Notes under the pieces: generated by a model
Seen by the model: only the letters and a program-made list of their open reading frames with translations
Databases searched by the model: none
Told to the model about the DNA's origin: nothing
Translations under genes and position numbers: made by a program
Assembly: GCF_963678635.1 (NCBI RefSeq)
Contig: NC_087066.1
Span: 28,029,301-28,093,300, forward strand
Direction of reading: 5' to 3'
Origin: Symsagittifera roscoffensis
Taxonomy: Eukaryota > Xenacoelomorpha > Acoela > Convolutidae
Length of the DNA stretch: 64,000 nt
Shown: positions 11,401 to 23,096 of the stretch, in pieces
Layout: every line of letters starts with the position of its first letter
How positions within the stretch are numbered: the stretch's first letter is position 1

Positions 11401-13990
11401 AGCTCATCAAAACATGGATCTTTGTCTGAAAGCTCTTCGACAGGAGCCCATTTACCACATGAAACAATTCCTAAACCGAAAGAAAAAGCCGAGGATCCCG
11501 ATCAACACCAAGTTGATCCAAGTTCAACAAAACATGGCTCTTTGTCTCAAAGCTCTTCGACAGGAGCTCATTTAAAACATGAAACAATTCCTAAACCGAA
11601 AGAAAAAGCCGAGGATCCCGATCAACACCAAGTTGATCCAAGTTCAACAAAACATGGCTCTTTGTCTCAAAGCTCTTCGACAGGAGCTCATTTAAAACAT
11701 GAATTAACTCCTAAACCGAAAGAAAAAGTCGAGGATCACGATCAACACCAAGTTGATCCAAGCTCATTAAAACTTGGATCTTTGTCCCAAAGCTCTTCGA
11801 CAGGAGCTCATTTACCACATAAAATTCTTTCTAAACCAAAAACCAAAATCGAAGTGCACTGTAACCAAGGATTTAGTTCACCCAAATTGGAATTCTTCAA
11901 TTCGACTTCTCAGAAAAACAGAAATTCGAATCATACGAGCGTACAGGAGGCTATATCAAATGAAGGTTATGAGCCAAGTGGCCAAATTAGAAACCGGTGG
12001 AGAATTTTAACGGCAGTCGACTCTAAAATAACTCAAATTGAAGGTGAGTTAGTTGTGTTTCTGATGCTGGAAAAGGAAATCATCTATGACGGCAAAATTT
12101 TGTTCGTCACTGACAGTTGGGCAATATTGTTGTTCGAAATAGAGCCGATAGAAACCAACAAGAATCACGTTTGCTTCATTTTTGGTGTCAGATCGACGGC
12201 ACCCGATCAAGTAAGGCATTTCAGAGAAGTTCTGCCAGGGGATCACAATAACCGATATATACAAACTGCTAATTTACAAAAAGGATTGGAAAATTATACA
12301 GGGATGATTGTCTGGAAAAAATCTGAAAATTTTCTTGAGAAGGGCTGGAACTTTGTGGGAAAATACTTAAAAGGAAATGGCGATTACTTTAATCAGCATT
12401 CGAAAGCGTTCGAAGTATACTGTGTGTACTTTGCTTCAAAATTCGCAGATGAACTGAACTTGGTTACTTTTCTTCGTGATGTATCGTCAGTCTGGAACTC
12501 ATTAGCCCGTGTTTATCACAAGAAGCAAGAGGATGTCATCGTTTTCAAAGAACAATTTTCGCAATATCAACTGCTTGACACGATGGTTGATGTGGCACGA
12601 AATAAACAGGGTTCTAATCGAGACCTCGCTGTAGTTGCGCTGCTTCAGCTCACGAACTCTGTCTTTAATTCTGCTGATAAAACCTTTAAGTACGTCAAAG
12701 AACATTCCTTAGCGGAAATATTTCGCCTTGCAGGATTTGAGAACAAAGAAAAACGCGACGAATCAGCAAAAAAAGCGAACAGTCGAGAATATGAAGATCA
12801 ATTCCGAAATTCAAACCAAGCATGCTTCCTGCTAATAATGCATCGAGGCAACGACACACATGTTTTGAATGTTATTGAATGGATTTCGCTAACAAACAAT
12901 CTGCTTCAAAGTCAAACCAGCTTTGAAGTTCAAACTTTACCACTTGTCGCAAATGAATTTTTCTCTTCCGATGAATCAAAGATTGCGATGCTTGCACAAT
13001 CCAAAAACTGGGTGTCAGTTCGCAATTTACACAAACTTTGCTTACGAATGGATCAGTATATTCACTCATTACGCATCGCCCTCAGCAGAGACGCAATAGA
13101 TACAAAACTTATTGAAAAGTTTGATCTGTTGCGTGAAATGTTGAATGATGGTGAGTTTTCACTAAGATACGAGCAAGAAAAACTGATCTTTGATAAATGT
13201 ATCGGGGAAATAGATATGTTTCTCGGAGGTAAGGCTGATTTCACAAGTATAGCACATCAAAACTTCATTTTGCTTGCCTTGGACCTTGCAGAAGTTGCTG
13301 AAGCGAGTCAACAGGGTGTTTGTGAGTCGCAAAGAAAGTGGTTTGACGCCATTGTGACTTATTCCCGAAATATCCTTGAAGCATCCTTAAAGCCTGATTT
13401 GGCAAAATCTGCAGCGAAATTTTGGATCGAAATATGCACCAATAAACTCAAACTGCCCAATCAAACTTCTTATTTTCGAGGTGAACTAGCTGAAAAGGTG
13501 ACCAACTACTTGTTCAGCAATTCACAAGCCATGTTGACTATGGCTGAGACTGACAATCTCAAGTTAAAATCTTCGTTGTTGGGCCCTGTCTTTGAAAATG
13601 CCGAGTTGAATCAGTTGGTGAGGGAATTCCAGTTGACAGACCCTCAAGCGTTGTTCAACATCAATCATAGTAATCACCGACATGCATGTGGCAAAATTTT
13701 CGAAGAACTTCTAAAAATGTTCCCAAATATTCAGGTTTTGAACACCTATGAAATATTACATAAATCTGCACAATGGAAGCTTCTGTTGCTGTTGATTACG
13801 TCGTGTCCAAAAATGAATCCAACGGAACAATGCAAAGTATTAATGAATTTGATTGTTCGAGCTTATTGCACTGCCTCAAACGAGATTCATAAACAAAGCA
13901 TCTCTTTCGAAAATCTGAAAAAAATTCAACAAAAAAGATACGTTTTTGTCAGCGTTTGCCACCTATTACATCAAAGAGATTGGCTTCATG
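8419..13990 (+). CDS. RNF213-like E3 ubiquitin ligase, exon 1 (N-terminal 1,857 residues)
   Basis: One uninterrupted frame starts at ATG 8419 (context CAAAATGG). An in-frame TGA lies 18 bases upstream, which fixes the start. The exon ends at a strong donor (CATG|GTAAGT), in phase 1. RNF213 proteins are giant cytosolic ligases with an N-terminal arm, a CBM20 glycan-binding region, a dynein-like AAA+ core and a C-terminal E3 module. They act in lipid-droplet biology and antimicrobial ubiquitylation. Here residues ~31-138, ~385-623 and ~1194-1441 are beta-rich modules. The last two share features such as Y-(D/T)-G-x-I-x-W-x-K-S-E and (F/Y)CxxFAS(K/Q)L. Residues 139-384 are acidic and Ser-rich, 755-1154 are ten 40-residue repeats, and 1450-1857 are mostly helical. 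Family assignment rests chiefly on exons 3 and 4. The N-terminal half alone would be hard to name. Confidence 0.8.
10681..11880 (+). repeat. Ten tandem 120-bp units coding 40-residue repeats
   Basis: Units begin at 10681 and every 120 bp up to 11761. Each encodes a variant of S-S-x-K-H-G-S-L-S-Q-S-S-S-T-G-A-H-L-P-H followed by an E-T-x-P-K-P-K-E-K-V-E-D-P-D-Q-H-Q-V-D-P block. Length is conserved exactly, so the frame is kept. Units 3-6 alternate between SSSK/ETIP and SSTK/ETTP types, a 240-bp dimer amplification. Units 8 and 9 share the HLKHE variant, a later single-unit copy. Unit 10 decays at its 3' end. The encoded segment is hydrophilic, Pro/Ser/Lys/His-rich and probably disordered, lying between the second and third beta-rich modules. 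Confidence 0.95.
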
Positions 13991-16081
13991 GTAAGTCTTT
14001 GAACGCTCAACAGATATAACACGATTGTTAATCTAAAAAAATGTAAACAAGACTGCTCACAGCAGAAAAAAGCCCTGAATGTTCCGACTGCCCATCAACT
14101 GGTCTCAAATAGTTTTTGCTTAATGAAATTTTGATTAACTGTAAATTTTAGGCTGATAATTACCTTTATTGAAATAATAAGACTAATTAAGTTGCTTCAT
14201 TTCAATTTGAAACAATTTTGTGGCGCGATATAATTCGCCACGCGTAAATAATGCGCGTTATATTTTAGCATCAAAGTATAAAACGACCTGCTTAGTCAGA
14301 CTCATTTCACGGCCAATGTAAAGTCATGTTAGTATAGTGCTGAGCGCGCAAACACGAAAATCCAGGGATCAATATCACGAGCGAACTTTTTAGATAATTT
14401 TCAGAATAAAAACACCTCGAGTGTATACATTCCTTACTCTTACTTTCTTCGAACCCGTTATGCCTGCTGTATTTTTTGCGACAAATTTAGCTTTCAAATA
14501 AGATTTTTTTCGTTCTATGTGTGTCAACTTCTGAGCATTTCTTCTGATTTAGAAAACTGCTGATCATTTAAACTCTAGTTTTATCCCCAATCAGTGGACT
14601 AAAATCAGTCTCCGAAACATACTTTTTGTCGCTCTGACCTTCACAAAAATTATATAAACGAGCAAGTGCTTTTTCTTTCAGTTATTAGATTTTTTCTTGT
14701 CAGAAATTTCTTCACAACACTCATTTCATAGACTCATTTCCTGTTCTGTTGGACATGCTGCAACAGACCGAAATTAAGCTTGTTAGCATTTTAAACTGGC
14801 TTATCTGTTGTTTGTAGTTTAACAATTTCGATTGCCAAATTTCTGTTTTTTTTTTATTATTCTTTGTCTTTTTTTTCTGCTTTTCTGCGTGAACCTGTTT
14901 GAGCTTATGTTATATCGACATAGGGTGCTCACACTGCGGCGATTGATTAGCAAAACTTTTTTTGTGTGTGTGCGTGATTTGAGGCAATAGAACATTTGAT
15001 AAAACGAAATATTTTCAGTTTTATTTTCCATGTTTTTGTCAAATTCCCATTTTTTCCCATTGTCAATTTTCCAGGATAATTAACCATTTTTTTGTCTTGG
15101 TTTTTTTTCAAAGCTTACATTTTTGTTTTTGATAGATCTAGCTTTTTTGACATATTGAATTTTTCTGATTGTATTGTCTCGCAAACGGAGTTAAAAGTTG
15201 AGCTTTGGTGTTCTGCGTTTAATACAAAAAAAGTGAGGACTGGTTTATAACCTAATGTTTATGTTTTTGTTAATCCGACTACTCTCGTAGATAGCGCTCG
15301 TAGATAGCGTTGGATTATTTTTTCCTCCAAACTTTGACTACTGAAACTTAATGGTCATAATTCGGTATTAAAATGAAATTTCAAACATGAGGTCTGAGCG
15401 AGAAGAAAATTTTTTGTCATTTCAATAAAACATGCTTTCTAGAAAAAACCTAAATCAAATTTTTAAAGTTTTTTTTTTGTTTAATCTTTGTTTATATTAA
15501 CACCAGATTGTTCATTCTGAATTTTTTTTACAAAATACAAAACAATCGTAAATTTTTTGAAAAACGAAAACATTGAAACATTTTTTAAAAAGATATATAT
15601 GTGTATATATAAAATATATATATATATATATAAAATTAAATATGATGCTTACGTATTTTTAATTCATTAAAATTTTGAATAAATTCCCTTTTTTTGAAAT
15701 ATCATTCACCAAACGACTGTTTCTTTTTTTTCTGGGTTCTTTATTTGTATCAACAGCTATCTTTTTTTAAAATAAATAGATAACCGAAAGTCGAAGCCGA
15801 GTCTCAGAAAAAATGTAATAGAAGGAGGATCTATTTTGACTTATGAACTGCTTGATGGTTGCTTGTTTTGACAAAGCAATCTGAAATTGAACTTGAAATA
15901 TTTTGATGAAGAAATTTTTCCAGATTAATTTGGGACATTGTGATATTGGATAGGATTCGATAACAAATAGATTCATCCAGATACAAGAGTTTTATGTCTT
16001 ACTACGTCAATTTCACCTTTCATCAAATCATTTTTCCTCTTTTAAGCCTAATTGCAGCTCATTGCAGTTCGTTTTTTGCAG
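13991..16081 (+). other. Intron 1 of the RNF213-like gene
   Basis: Donor GTAAGT at 13991 and acceptor TTTTTTGCAG ending at 16081. The split codon g|gt (Gly) restores the frame. The 2.1-kb intron is AT-rich. It contains a TA/ATATAT microsatellite at about 15592-15632, a GC-richer palindromic patch near 14220-14260 (GGCGCGATATAATTCGCC), and a doubled GCTCGTAGATAGCG near 15285-15310. No gene or mobile element was recognised in it. Confidence 0.8.
15592..15632. repeat. AT/TA dinucleotide microsatellite
   Basis: An imperfect (TA)n run of about 40 bp interrupted by GTG and AAAA, inside intron 1. Confidence 0.85.
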
Positions 16082-16698
16082 GTTCTTGGATTGACCCGCA
16101 ACGCCCACTGGGCGATAAGAACACGATTGAAATCAAAATTGACCAATGCTTTGGCTTGGTAACCACAATTCAGAATACTCAACGTGTAGCTGATATGTGC
16201 ATCCATCTGCAGACTGTTTTTGAAACGGTATCCATTGAGGACTACCGAATACCGAATTGGGAAAAAAAACCCCTACTCGATACTTATAGAAGCTTAAACG
16301 AGCGATTGATAGCTCAACGAGAGAACATTAGAGAATATAACAAGTTGATGGAAAATGACATTTTCAAAACCATAGCTCTCGAATATGCTGATCAAGCATG
16401 CAAAAAGAACACTTTGGAGCTTAACATTGTATTAGATGAAATTTTGCCAAACAGTGTGCTAAAATGGAATGATACCCGCGAGCAGATTTTGTCTGGAAAT
16501 GTCACCGTGAAAGAAGCTGCAAAGTGGTCAACACTCGGAGAAGACTTCAGCACTCTCTTTCCAGCAAACAACCCTTTCAAAGATCGTTTCTCTCTCGTCG
16601 ACAATATGCTCAACAATGCAGAGCTGGCAAATCAAATTATCAAATTGTCGGAAATGTATGGGTTGGAGCTAATCGACGAAAAATTTAATGCATTTTCG
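16082..16698 (+). CDS. RNF213-like gene, exon 2
   Basis: A 617-base internal exon. The acceptor CAG ends at 16081 and the donor is TTTTCG|GTAAGT at 16699. With the single base carried over from exon 1 it adds 206 codons (G-SWIDPQRPLGDKN ... ELIDEKFNAFS) and ends in phase 0. The product is helical and charged, with segments such as IALEYADQACKKNTLELNI and LNNAELANQIIKLSEMYG, which suits the alpha-helical linker between the CBM20-like region and the AAA core. The frame continues upstream of the acceptor to an ATG at 15994, but that part is A/T-rich and splicing explains the exon better. Confidence 0.8.
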
Positions 16699-18651
16699 GT
16701 AAGTTGAAAATCCAATTGTATCCGATAAACAAATCATTTAAGTTTTTGGTGTAGAACATTTTAATTCATCTTAAAACTCTTTTGGGATGTTTTTTTTTCC
16801 ACGTTTTGATTTTATCCCGCGGAGACACTTCCGACGAGGTCTTTGAATTAGGCAGCATATTAGCAGCATATTAGATTTATTCACCAGAGATTCGCAAACC
16901 AAAAAAAACTGTATCAGAACTGTTTTCAAAGAATCACAGCTGAAATTATGGCCGAAAGTAGTTATTCTAGCATTTTGTATTTCTACACAAATCAGCACCG
17001 AACAACCACAAACCATATCAGGTAAGATCGAAAATGTTATATCATAGTAAAAATTTTTCAGCTGTGGCCTAAGCTGCAATGTGAGTTATGACCGAGGTGT
17101 AACTCATAGTAATTTCGGATAGGGTACACCGTCTGCTCGTCGCGTTATCTTATTTTCGGCCGGATAGATTCGTGCAACTTCTTAGTCTAATACCGATCCT
17201 AATCTTACTCTTATGTCTACTAGTCTCAGGGTGTTTAACTAGTCTCTGCTAGGCTCAATAGAACTAGAGTATACTGGCTTATTGCGATTGCTAGAAGGTC
17301 TCTTGGAGAGGTAACTAGTTTCTAAGTTAAATTCAAATCTCTCTGGTGCTGAAATTGCAAGTAATTTCAGCACTTGCAAATAAGTGGGTTGTTAGTTAAA
17401 TGGATCATGATTGGTTAATATTAAATATTTTATAGTGATAAAATATCCAGTTTACAACCAATAATAAAATGTAGTTTAGATCTGGTTCCAAATGGGATAT
17501 TCAGAAATTTTTTTTCAAAGTTTACAAAATGATACAAACATTTCGGATTTGAGAGCAAAAAATGGAAACATTATATAAAAAGAAAGCTATTCACCTATAC
17601 TTTAACTCAGAAAGCTTGTAAGCTAAAGCGATTGAGTGATGTCTCATTGAAAAGGTAATTGTTATTATCACAAGCTCCCTGAACAAACGATAAAGTTTTC
17701 ATAAAATAATGAAGTTGATTTTTTTAAATTTTTTTTGTTTACTTTTGTGTCGTTTCTGATCGGAAGAACGGATAAAACTTGTTTTTAAAAATATATCAAG
17801 CATGGCAATTATGTTTCCGCAGAGTTGACAAATTTTTTCAAATTTGAAAAAATATGAATGAATTGAATCGACTTTCGCATGAAATTATCAGAAGTATGAC
17901 TTTCAAAACTGACTTCTCTTTTCTCCTTATCTGACGATGTGGAAAAACAAATCTATATAAAATGATTCCTTGAAGGCATCGATAGAACAATTCAATAATG
18001 GTCAAAACTCCAAATGGTCAAGTTGATAATATTTTTTTCTTTTATATGGAGTTTAGGTTTATTCCACATTATTCTTATCACATTAATAAATTGGTTTTTA
18101 TTCCAAAAATTTCAATTGACTGATTGTTTTTTACTGCGAAAAAGGATAGAATTGATTGTGCAAGTAGCGCAAAAGTTTTAAACCACGCTGATTTAGGAAA
18201 AAGAAGCAAACTTTTTAAATTCAAAGACAAGTTTTCAAAAAGGTTTTATATAATTTTTTTTAAACAAATTTCCCGTTATGTTTAAGAAAGTATTTTTCAG
18301 TTTTGGGGAGACAGAAAACAAGATAGAGTGATTATAAAAGTGAAAAGATGTTTAAAGATTGAAATAAGCCTATGAGTGTTTTTTAAATTAGAATTAAATG
18401 AATAAGACTTGCGTTCGAAATGAATAAGACTTTGTTACAAACGTGAAGCGTTCGACTTAGTAAAAATGAATTTGATTTTACTAAAAAAAAAGAGTTCGAC
18501 TGTGTTCAAAAAAGTTAGACTTTTCAAAACCCAGTTCGACTATGTGCAAAAACAATTCTAATAACCAACTAGTCAAACATTTTGTATATAAAAAACCAAC
18601 CTCATCTTGTTTTGAGCTCAGTGGTACAACAAAGAATTTAAATAGAGAAAA

Positions 18652-20573
18652 GTGGATTTAGCAGATTTTTTTTGTGCTCAGACTATCAGTACAGTATATT
18701 CCAAAAATAAGCTGAAAACCAGTGCGTTTTTTTTGTTGCGACTACGACAACGATGTGGAAGATATCGTAGCAATATAAGACAACTACCTCCAGTTAGAAA
18801 CAATAATAAAACTGCTGTACGAATTGTGCGACGAAAATGCCACAGTAGCAACAAAACTCAACAAGGCAGATGGAATAGCGGATGGCTGCACAAAATGGTA
18901 GATAAGATTGATGGAACGGAATTGGAAGATAAGTTTACGCAGTGCCTCACGATGTTCATCACAAGCACCATCCGTGCTCTCATTTCAATCTGTCACCAAG
19001 CAATGAAACGACGCCGATCTGGGAACACTTACGATTCATACATGCCAACGCCTGAGCTCGCGACACGAACATGATCAACTACCTATAGATGAAGGACACG
19101 ACACACAAGAATCTGCCGCAGTCATCACAATCGTTTCTCGAGATAACTATAAGCTACACGACGACCAAAGCGAGAAGATTTTCAACGTCAATGTTCAAAA
19201 AATCTGCCACAGTAACTTCATTGTAGAATCTAATGCTTAGTTACCTCAGGATCAACAGGGAACTCAGCCACATTATCAGCACTTGAGCATTTTGCAACAG
19301 CAATATTCGTAAATCAGTCCTTAATCCCGAATGTCACTATCCAGAACAGATCATCAGAATCACAACGAAAGATGGTTTCTCCTAGTGTCATAAAAGGACA
19401 CGATGACTTAGATACAAACGCGACGAAAACATCAATTGTGCATGCAGTGGAATCAAATAAAACAGAAACAAGAAGACTTGGCCTACGGGATGTTCTCAGG
19501 GAGACATCATGTTTGGGTACATCTCGTATAGGTTTATCTGAGTTTTCACGCATGCAACAATTTCAAGATTGCATTCTTTCACGGAGTCAGAAGAGTGTTA
19601 TGATCACGCAACAGCAATGGGGCGCTGGCTCAGGCATTGATATGGAAGATATACAGGAACGCAGGACTCTGGGCAAAGATTCGACAAGTAAAAACCACAA
19701 ATATACAGGAAATGGTAACCATTTGGTAAATTTTCAGAAAATTACAAACAGGCTTCAACAGACAACATAGAAACCTGAATTTGATACTATTAATGGGTTA
19801 GATGGAATGCAAATAAGTGCAGCTAGATACATCGACATTTTCCACATACTAGTTATGTATACTACTTTTTATTCACGCTACTTATGCATCATAACTCGGA
19901 TATGGTAAGGTATAAGAGGTAGGGTTAGTAGGCAGCAGACGTTTGGAAAGGATTGCGATGTAACCTTTGAAGACGATGGTAACGAATTTGCAAATGGAAT
20001 GCATCAGCCAGTATTCACAAGATACGACACAGAAGACAGTAATAAGGGTTATCAAGTAGCTTTGGTTGTTACGGGCATAACGGGACATCTCAAAGCTACC
20101 AAGTAATTCAAAAGCAATAAACAGTATTCAGAGGAATCGCAAGGAAATGGAGCAATACGGCAGGTTTAGGTATGGTAGGAACAGGTATGGTAGGTATTGA
20201 TATGGGCACAGTGGAACGAATTACCGAGACTCGGGGAAACAGCCCTTTATTATTGATACATCATCACCAGCTGAAAGACAACAACAATAAATTGGAGAAT
20301 CGCATCAGTGCAGCAAAACAATTGGGAACATCATCCACCACGACAAAGTATTTTTTTCAAACAGTCAATTCACCAAAAGTCAACTTTACTGAATTAATCG
20401 GAGATTCTCTGCAATTGCACAATTGGTTCAGTTTTTTTGAAGCTACGATTCACGATATTCCAGCATTATCCGATGCTCAAAGAATTGCATGCTTGCAAAT
20501 TTCTGTCATCGGTAAAAGCAAAGGGCTGCAAAGCATTGTAACAGCTTATCTGAAGCAACTGGACGACGATTGA
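18652..20573 (+). pseudogene. BEL/Pao Gag remnant, left part of a split element
   Basis: Only fragments survive. The clearest is 20370-20573, which reads SPKVNFTELIGDSLQLHNWF followed by SFFEATIHDIPALSDAQRIA. This is the DUF1759 capsid signature of BEL/Pao Gag (P-K-x-x-F-x-G-(D)-x-x-x-W-x-x-(F)-x-x-x-F, then P-x-L-S-D-x-x-R/K). Upstream, at 18800-19070, another frame gives LLYELCDENATVATKLNKAD, a helical stretch plausible for the Gag N-terminus. A short Tyr/Gly/Arg-rich run lies near 20160. Stops and frameshifts are frequent, so no protein is made. The right part of what seems to be the same + strand element is at 42.9-48.35 kb. Confidence 0.6.
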
Positions 20574-20734
20574 GCTCAACCACAAGTATGAACCAACCAG
20601 AACGTTTTCTTTCGCTTACCAATTTTCGATAACTGGTACAGGCATTATAGGCATTATAGCGTCATATTTTCCACTCAGACATAGGATCTTCAGCGGTCTT
20701 ACTTGAATGTTAAGAAAACGAAAACTAGCACTCA

Positions 20735-21022
20735 TTGGAAAAAGACTTCGACCAAACGACACTCATCAACTTCGACTATTCGTTTGATTTTAACTCAATA
20801 TGGTTTGATAAGGACTTGGAGAGAAAAATCTGTCTAGGTTTCAACAGGCTATCAAAATATAAAAAACTTCTGGTGGTTCATTTGATTTTTGACCACCGTT
20901 ATCGTAATGAGTCTAAATGGTATCAACAAGGCCAATTTTATTTCCACTGGCTTGATATTAGGCAGGTTGGAGAGATGTTGGGAAAAATAAACAATGAAAT
21001 TGCAAAAAAAAAAACAGAATAA
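20735..21022 (+). pseudogene. Unrecognised ORF, 95 residues
   Basis: An open frame with aromatic-rich, protein-like composition (NFDYSFDFNSIWFDKDLERK ... FYFHWLDIRQVGEMLGKINN). It looks coding rather than random, but I do not recognise it. It lies just left of the DxE-motif protein on the same strand and right of the Gag remnant. It may be part of the Polinton's left arm or of another inserted element. The N-terminus may extend upstream in another frame. Confidence 0.35.
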
Positions 21023-21420
21023 TTCCTATTGATTTAAAAACAATTCTCGAAACTTATACGTCTTTGATACAAACGTATCCTGATAATTCTAACTGACGAT
21101 ACTATTTTCTAGCTGCATGTTATCTGTTTTTTATTAGTTCTGATAATCTTAACTACGACTTAGGTTGAGACCTTATGGTGGCTTAATTGGTTTTGATAAC
21201 TCTTCCTTGGACAAATACTTAAAAAAAGTTCTAATTTTTTTGACTGCAGGCTATTTTGCACGATGCGGTCGGATTTATACACTAGTTTTACCAAGAGTGT
21301 CCACGTACTGTTACATGTTGCCCTGGAACTGTAACAACAGCTTATTGGGCCATTCGAGTGGAATAGCGTTCTGCCTTTTCATTAATTCGAAAAAAACCAG
21401 AAGTTTATCATTTACTAGAA

Positions 21421-21909
21421 TGCTAAGCGAGAGATCAGTTGTGATTGACGTGGAAGGTTTTCGTTACAAAAAAAAACGCTTTGGTGGTTGAAGGTTTGAT
21501 AATAACATCTTCAGACTACAGCGACCGACTCATATTTTTACCTCCAGTGAATTTCAATTTACTACCAAAGCTCGAACAAAAAGCTAACAACTGGTTAACA
21601 AGTTATTTACGAGGTCTCCCTTGGGAAAACGGTGATTACCTTTACATAAACTGGAATCAAATACCTCAAAGTTTTGTGCTGCGAAATCATTTGCCGTTTT
21701 TTACGCTAATGGAAAAAAAGACTGAATGTTCGGCTGATTACTTGGACAGAAAGGTTGAAAACCTAGATGATTTGGGCTGTCCTCGGGTTGAATGTTTGTA
21801 TTTCAAAAATTATCCAAGTTGCCAAAGATATATATATACATCATTAAAACTCCAGGAATCCTTGCACTCTGAAGAAAAGCAAGATTTTTTATGGTTTGTT
21901 GAAAAATAA
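21421..21909 (+). pseudogene. DxE-motif protein (exonuclease/RNase H-fold candidate), frameshifted
   Basis: Reading starts at ATG 21421 with MLSERSVVIDVEGFRYKKK. In a run of A at about 21470 the frame shifts to one that continues NALVVEGLIITSSDYSDRLI, then FLPPVNFNLLPKLEQKANNW and a C-terminal EN(L)DDLGCPRVECLYF block, ending at 21909. A strand ending in hydrophobic-D-x-E followed by a lysine-rich turn and a second strand is the first motif of DEDD-type 3'-5' exonucleases. The same layout occurs in minus-strand pieces at 25930-26142 and 32589-32795, so this is a family carried by the local mobile DNA. The catalytic assignment is inference from the DxE motif only. Confidence 0.45.
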
Positions 21910-22160
21910 GCAACAGCGAGAGATCAGCAAAAGTGGAGACATATTTATCATCAATATTAATGCTTCGTGCGTGGAGACTCCAGAGGGTGATAATAAAGTT
22001 TCATTAACGAGAATCGAGCGTATTGAATGCAGCGGTTAAATTGTTCAGAGGAAGGAGCAAATAATAATTTCCGAAGAAGAGTTGTCTACGCTGAAGAGGT
22101 TTTTCCAGTTATTGTTCGATTGGTATGCTACCAGAGATTCAAGTTTATTATGAAGGTTAG
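21905..22160 (+). pseudogene. Coding-like fragment of unknown function
   Basis: Directly after the DxE-motif protein, one base out of its frame, the + strand reads SKSGDIFIININASCVETPE, then KVSLTRIERIECSG, one TAA, and EQIIISEEELSTLKRFFQLL with FDWYATRDSSLL before a stop. The clean hydrophobic periodicity suggests a real protein broken by a single stop. I cannot name it. It could be the C-terminal part of the preceding protein or the next gene of the same mobile element. Confidence 0.35.
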
Positions 22161-22380
22161 CCAGCAGACCATGAGTATATCTTTCCGAACTAGTCTTAGT
22201 ACCCAAATGTCAGCCAAGAGTTCAGATGGATCTAAGCAGCAGTGAATTGCCAGATGAGATTAAGACAATTGTGAAAGAGGATAGTATGATGAGGATACTT
22301 TGTACTGTCCATACCTTGTACATTTAAAAAAAAAAATTTCATAATGATAATTCAATTTATTGTGTTTTCTTAAGCTTCTT

Positions 22381-23083
22381 CTACAGTGAGAAAAAGTCTA
22401 ACACAGTATGTAGAAAAAACCGTTTCTTCTCAAATTTCATCAAATACTGAGGATATTGTGGTCCTTTTTTTCATTATAAGCCCTGTTTGATTTTGTTCCA
22501 AATCACAACCAAAATTGTGACTCAAAAACTTTGAATAAAAAACACTGATTGGTTCTCAGGTAAATGAACGGCAACCTTTTGAGTAATTTTATCTACTGAT
22601 ACGTATATTCCGTTATATTTAAATGCTTGAGCACATAGACGTTCCCAAGTTTTGTTGTTCATGGCTACAACTATATCAACATTATTTGGATAAAAACCTG
22701 GTTCATTATGCATCGGTACAAGCTTCCTTTATCTCCTCAGAACTATCTCTACAATCTACTTCCTCTGTAACATTTTGGTAAAAAGAAGGGTTTGATATTT
22801 CTGAAATAGCAACCTCCCATTCTCCTTTCAAACGTAATTGTTCGGGTAGAAAGTTTGTAAAAGAAAAAAGACTATTATTTGGATAACAATTAAAACAAGC
22901 GTTGGAAACCAACTCAATAGTAAAACAATCCATGACAACTGATCGAAAGAACTTTAGTTTAAAAAATGATTTACCTTTAATCTGAAATTTTTTCAGCTTT
23001 TTTTCATAAAAATTTCCCAGAATTTCTTCTTTGTCGAGATCTTTGATGATGTTTGTAGCAAGATTTTTAGTGGATATTTCCAA
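22381..23083 (-). pseudogene. Polinton virion-type protein (penton/minor-capsid candidate), copy 1
   Basis: ATG at 23083 opens 125 residues containing FTIELVSNACFNCYPNNSLF and FLPEQLRLKGEWEVAISEIS. A short frameshift at about 22710 leads to PGFYPNNVDIVVAMNN, KYNGIYVSVDKITQKVAVHL and, further on, GCDLEQNQTGLIMK. Metazoan Polintons encode a protein with a comparable arrangement next to the integrase, generally regarded as a structural virion protein. I recall this pattern but could not test it. The gene follows the integrase by 13 bp on the same strand. Frameshifts make it inactive. The 6.65-kb duplication begins inside it at 22549. Confidence 0.45.
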
Positions 23084-23096
23084 AGTTTTAAGAATT

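Noticed and set aside
10751-11575. Long open frames on other frames and the opposite strand across the exon 1 repeats
   Set aside because: A 120-bp tandem repeat keeps every frame open once it is open in one unit. Only the frame continuous with 8419-13990 extends beyond the repeat on both sides.
10681-11880. CRISPR-like regular array
   Set aside because: Units are contiguous coding repeats with no variable spacers, in a eukaryotic exon.
15994-16081. ATG at 15994 as the start of a separate small gene covering exon 2
   Set aside because: The segment 15994-16081 reads as a hydrophobic, A/T-driven peptide and ends in a canonical T-rich CAG acceptor. Splicing from 13990 restores phase precisely.
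18440-18560. GTTCGAnT words as tRNA T-loop signals
   Set aside because: No acceptor stem, A box or anticodon arm can be folded around them. They belong to short AGTTCGACT repeats. No tRNA or rRNA gene was recognised anywhere in the window.
20161-20230. GGTATGGTAGG repeats as a regulatory array
   Set aside because: Short and explained as a Tyr/Gly/Arg-rich low-complexity run within a decayed BEL Gag region.
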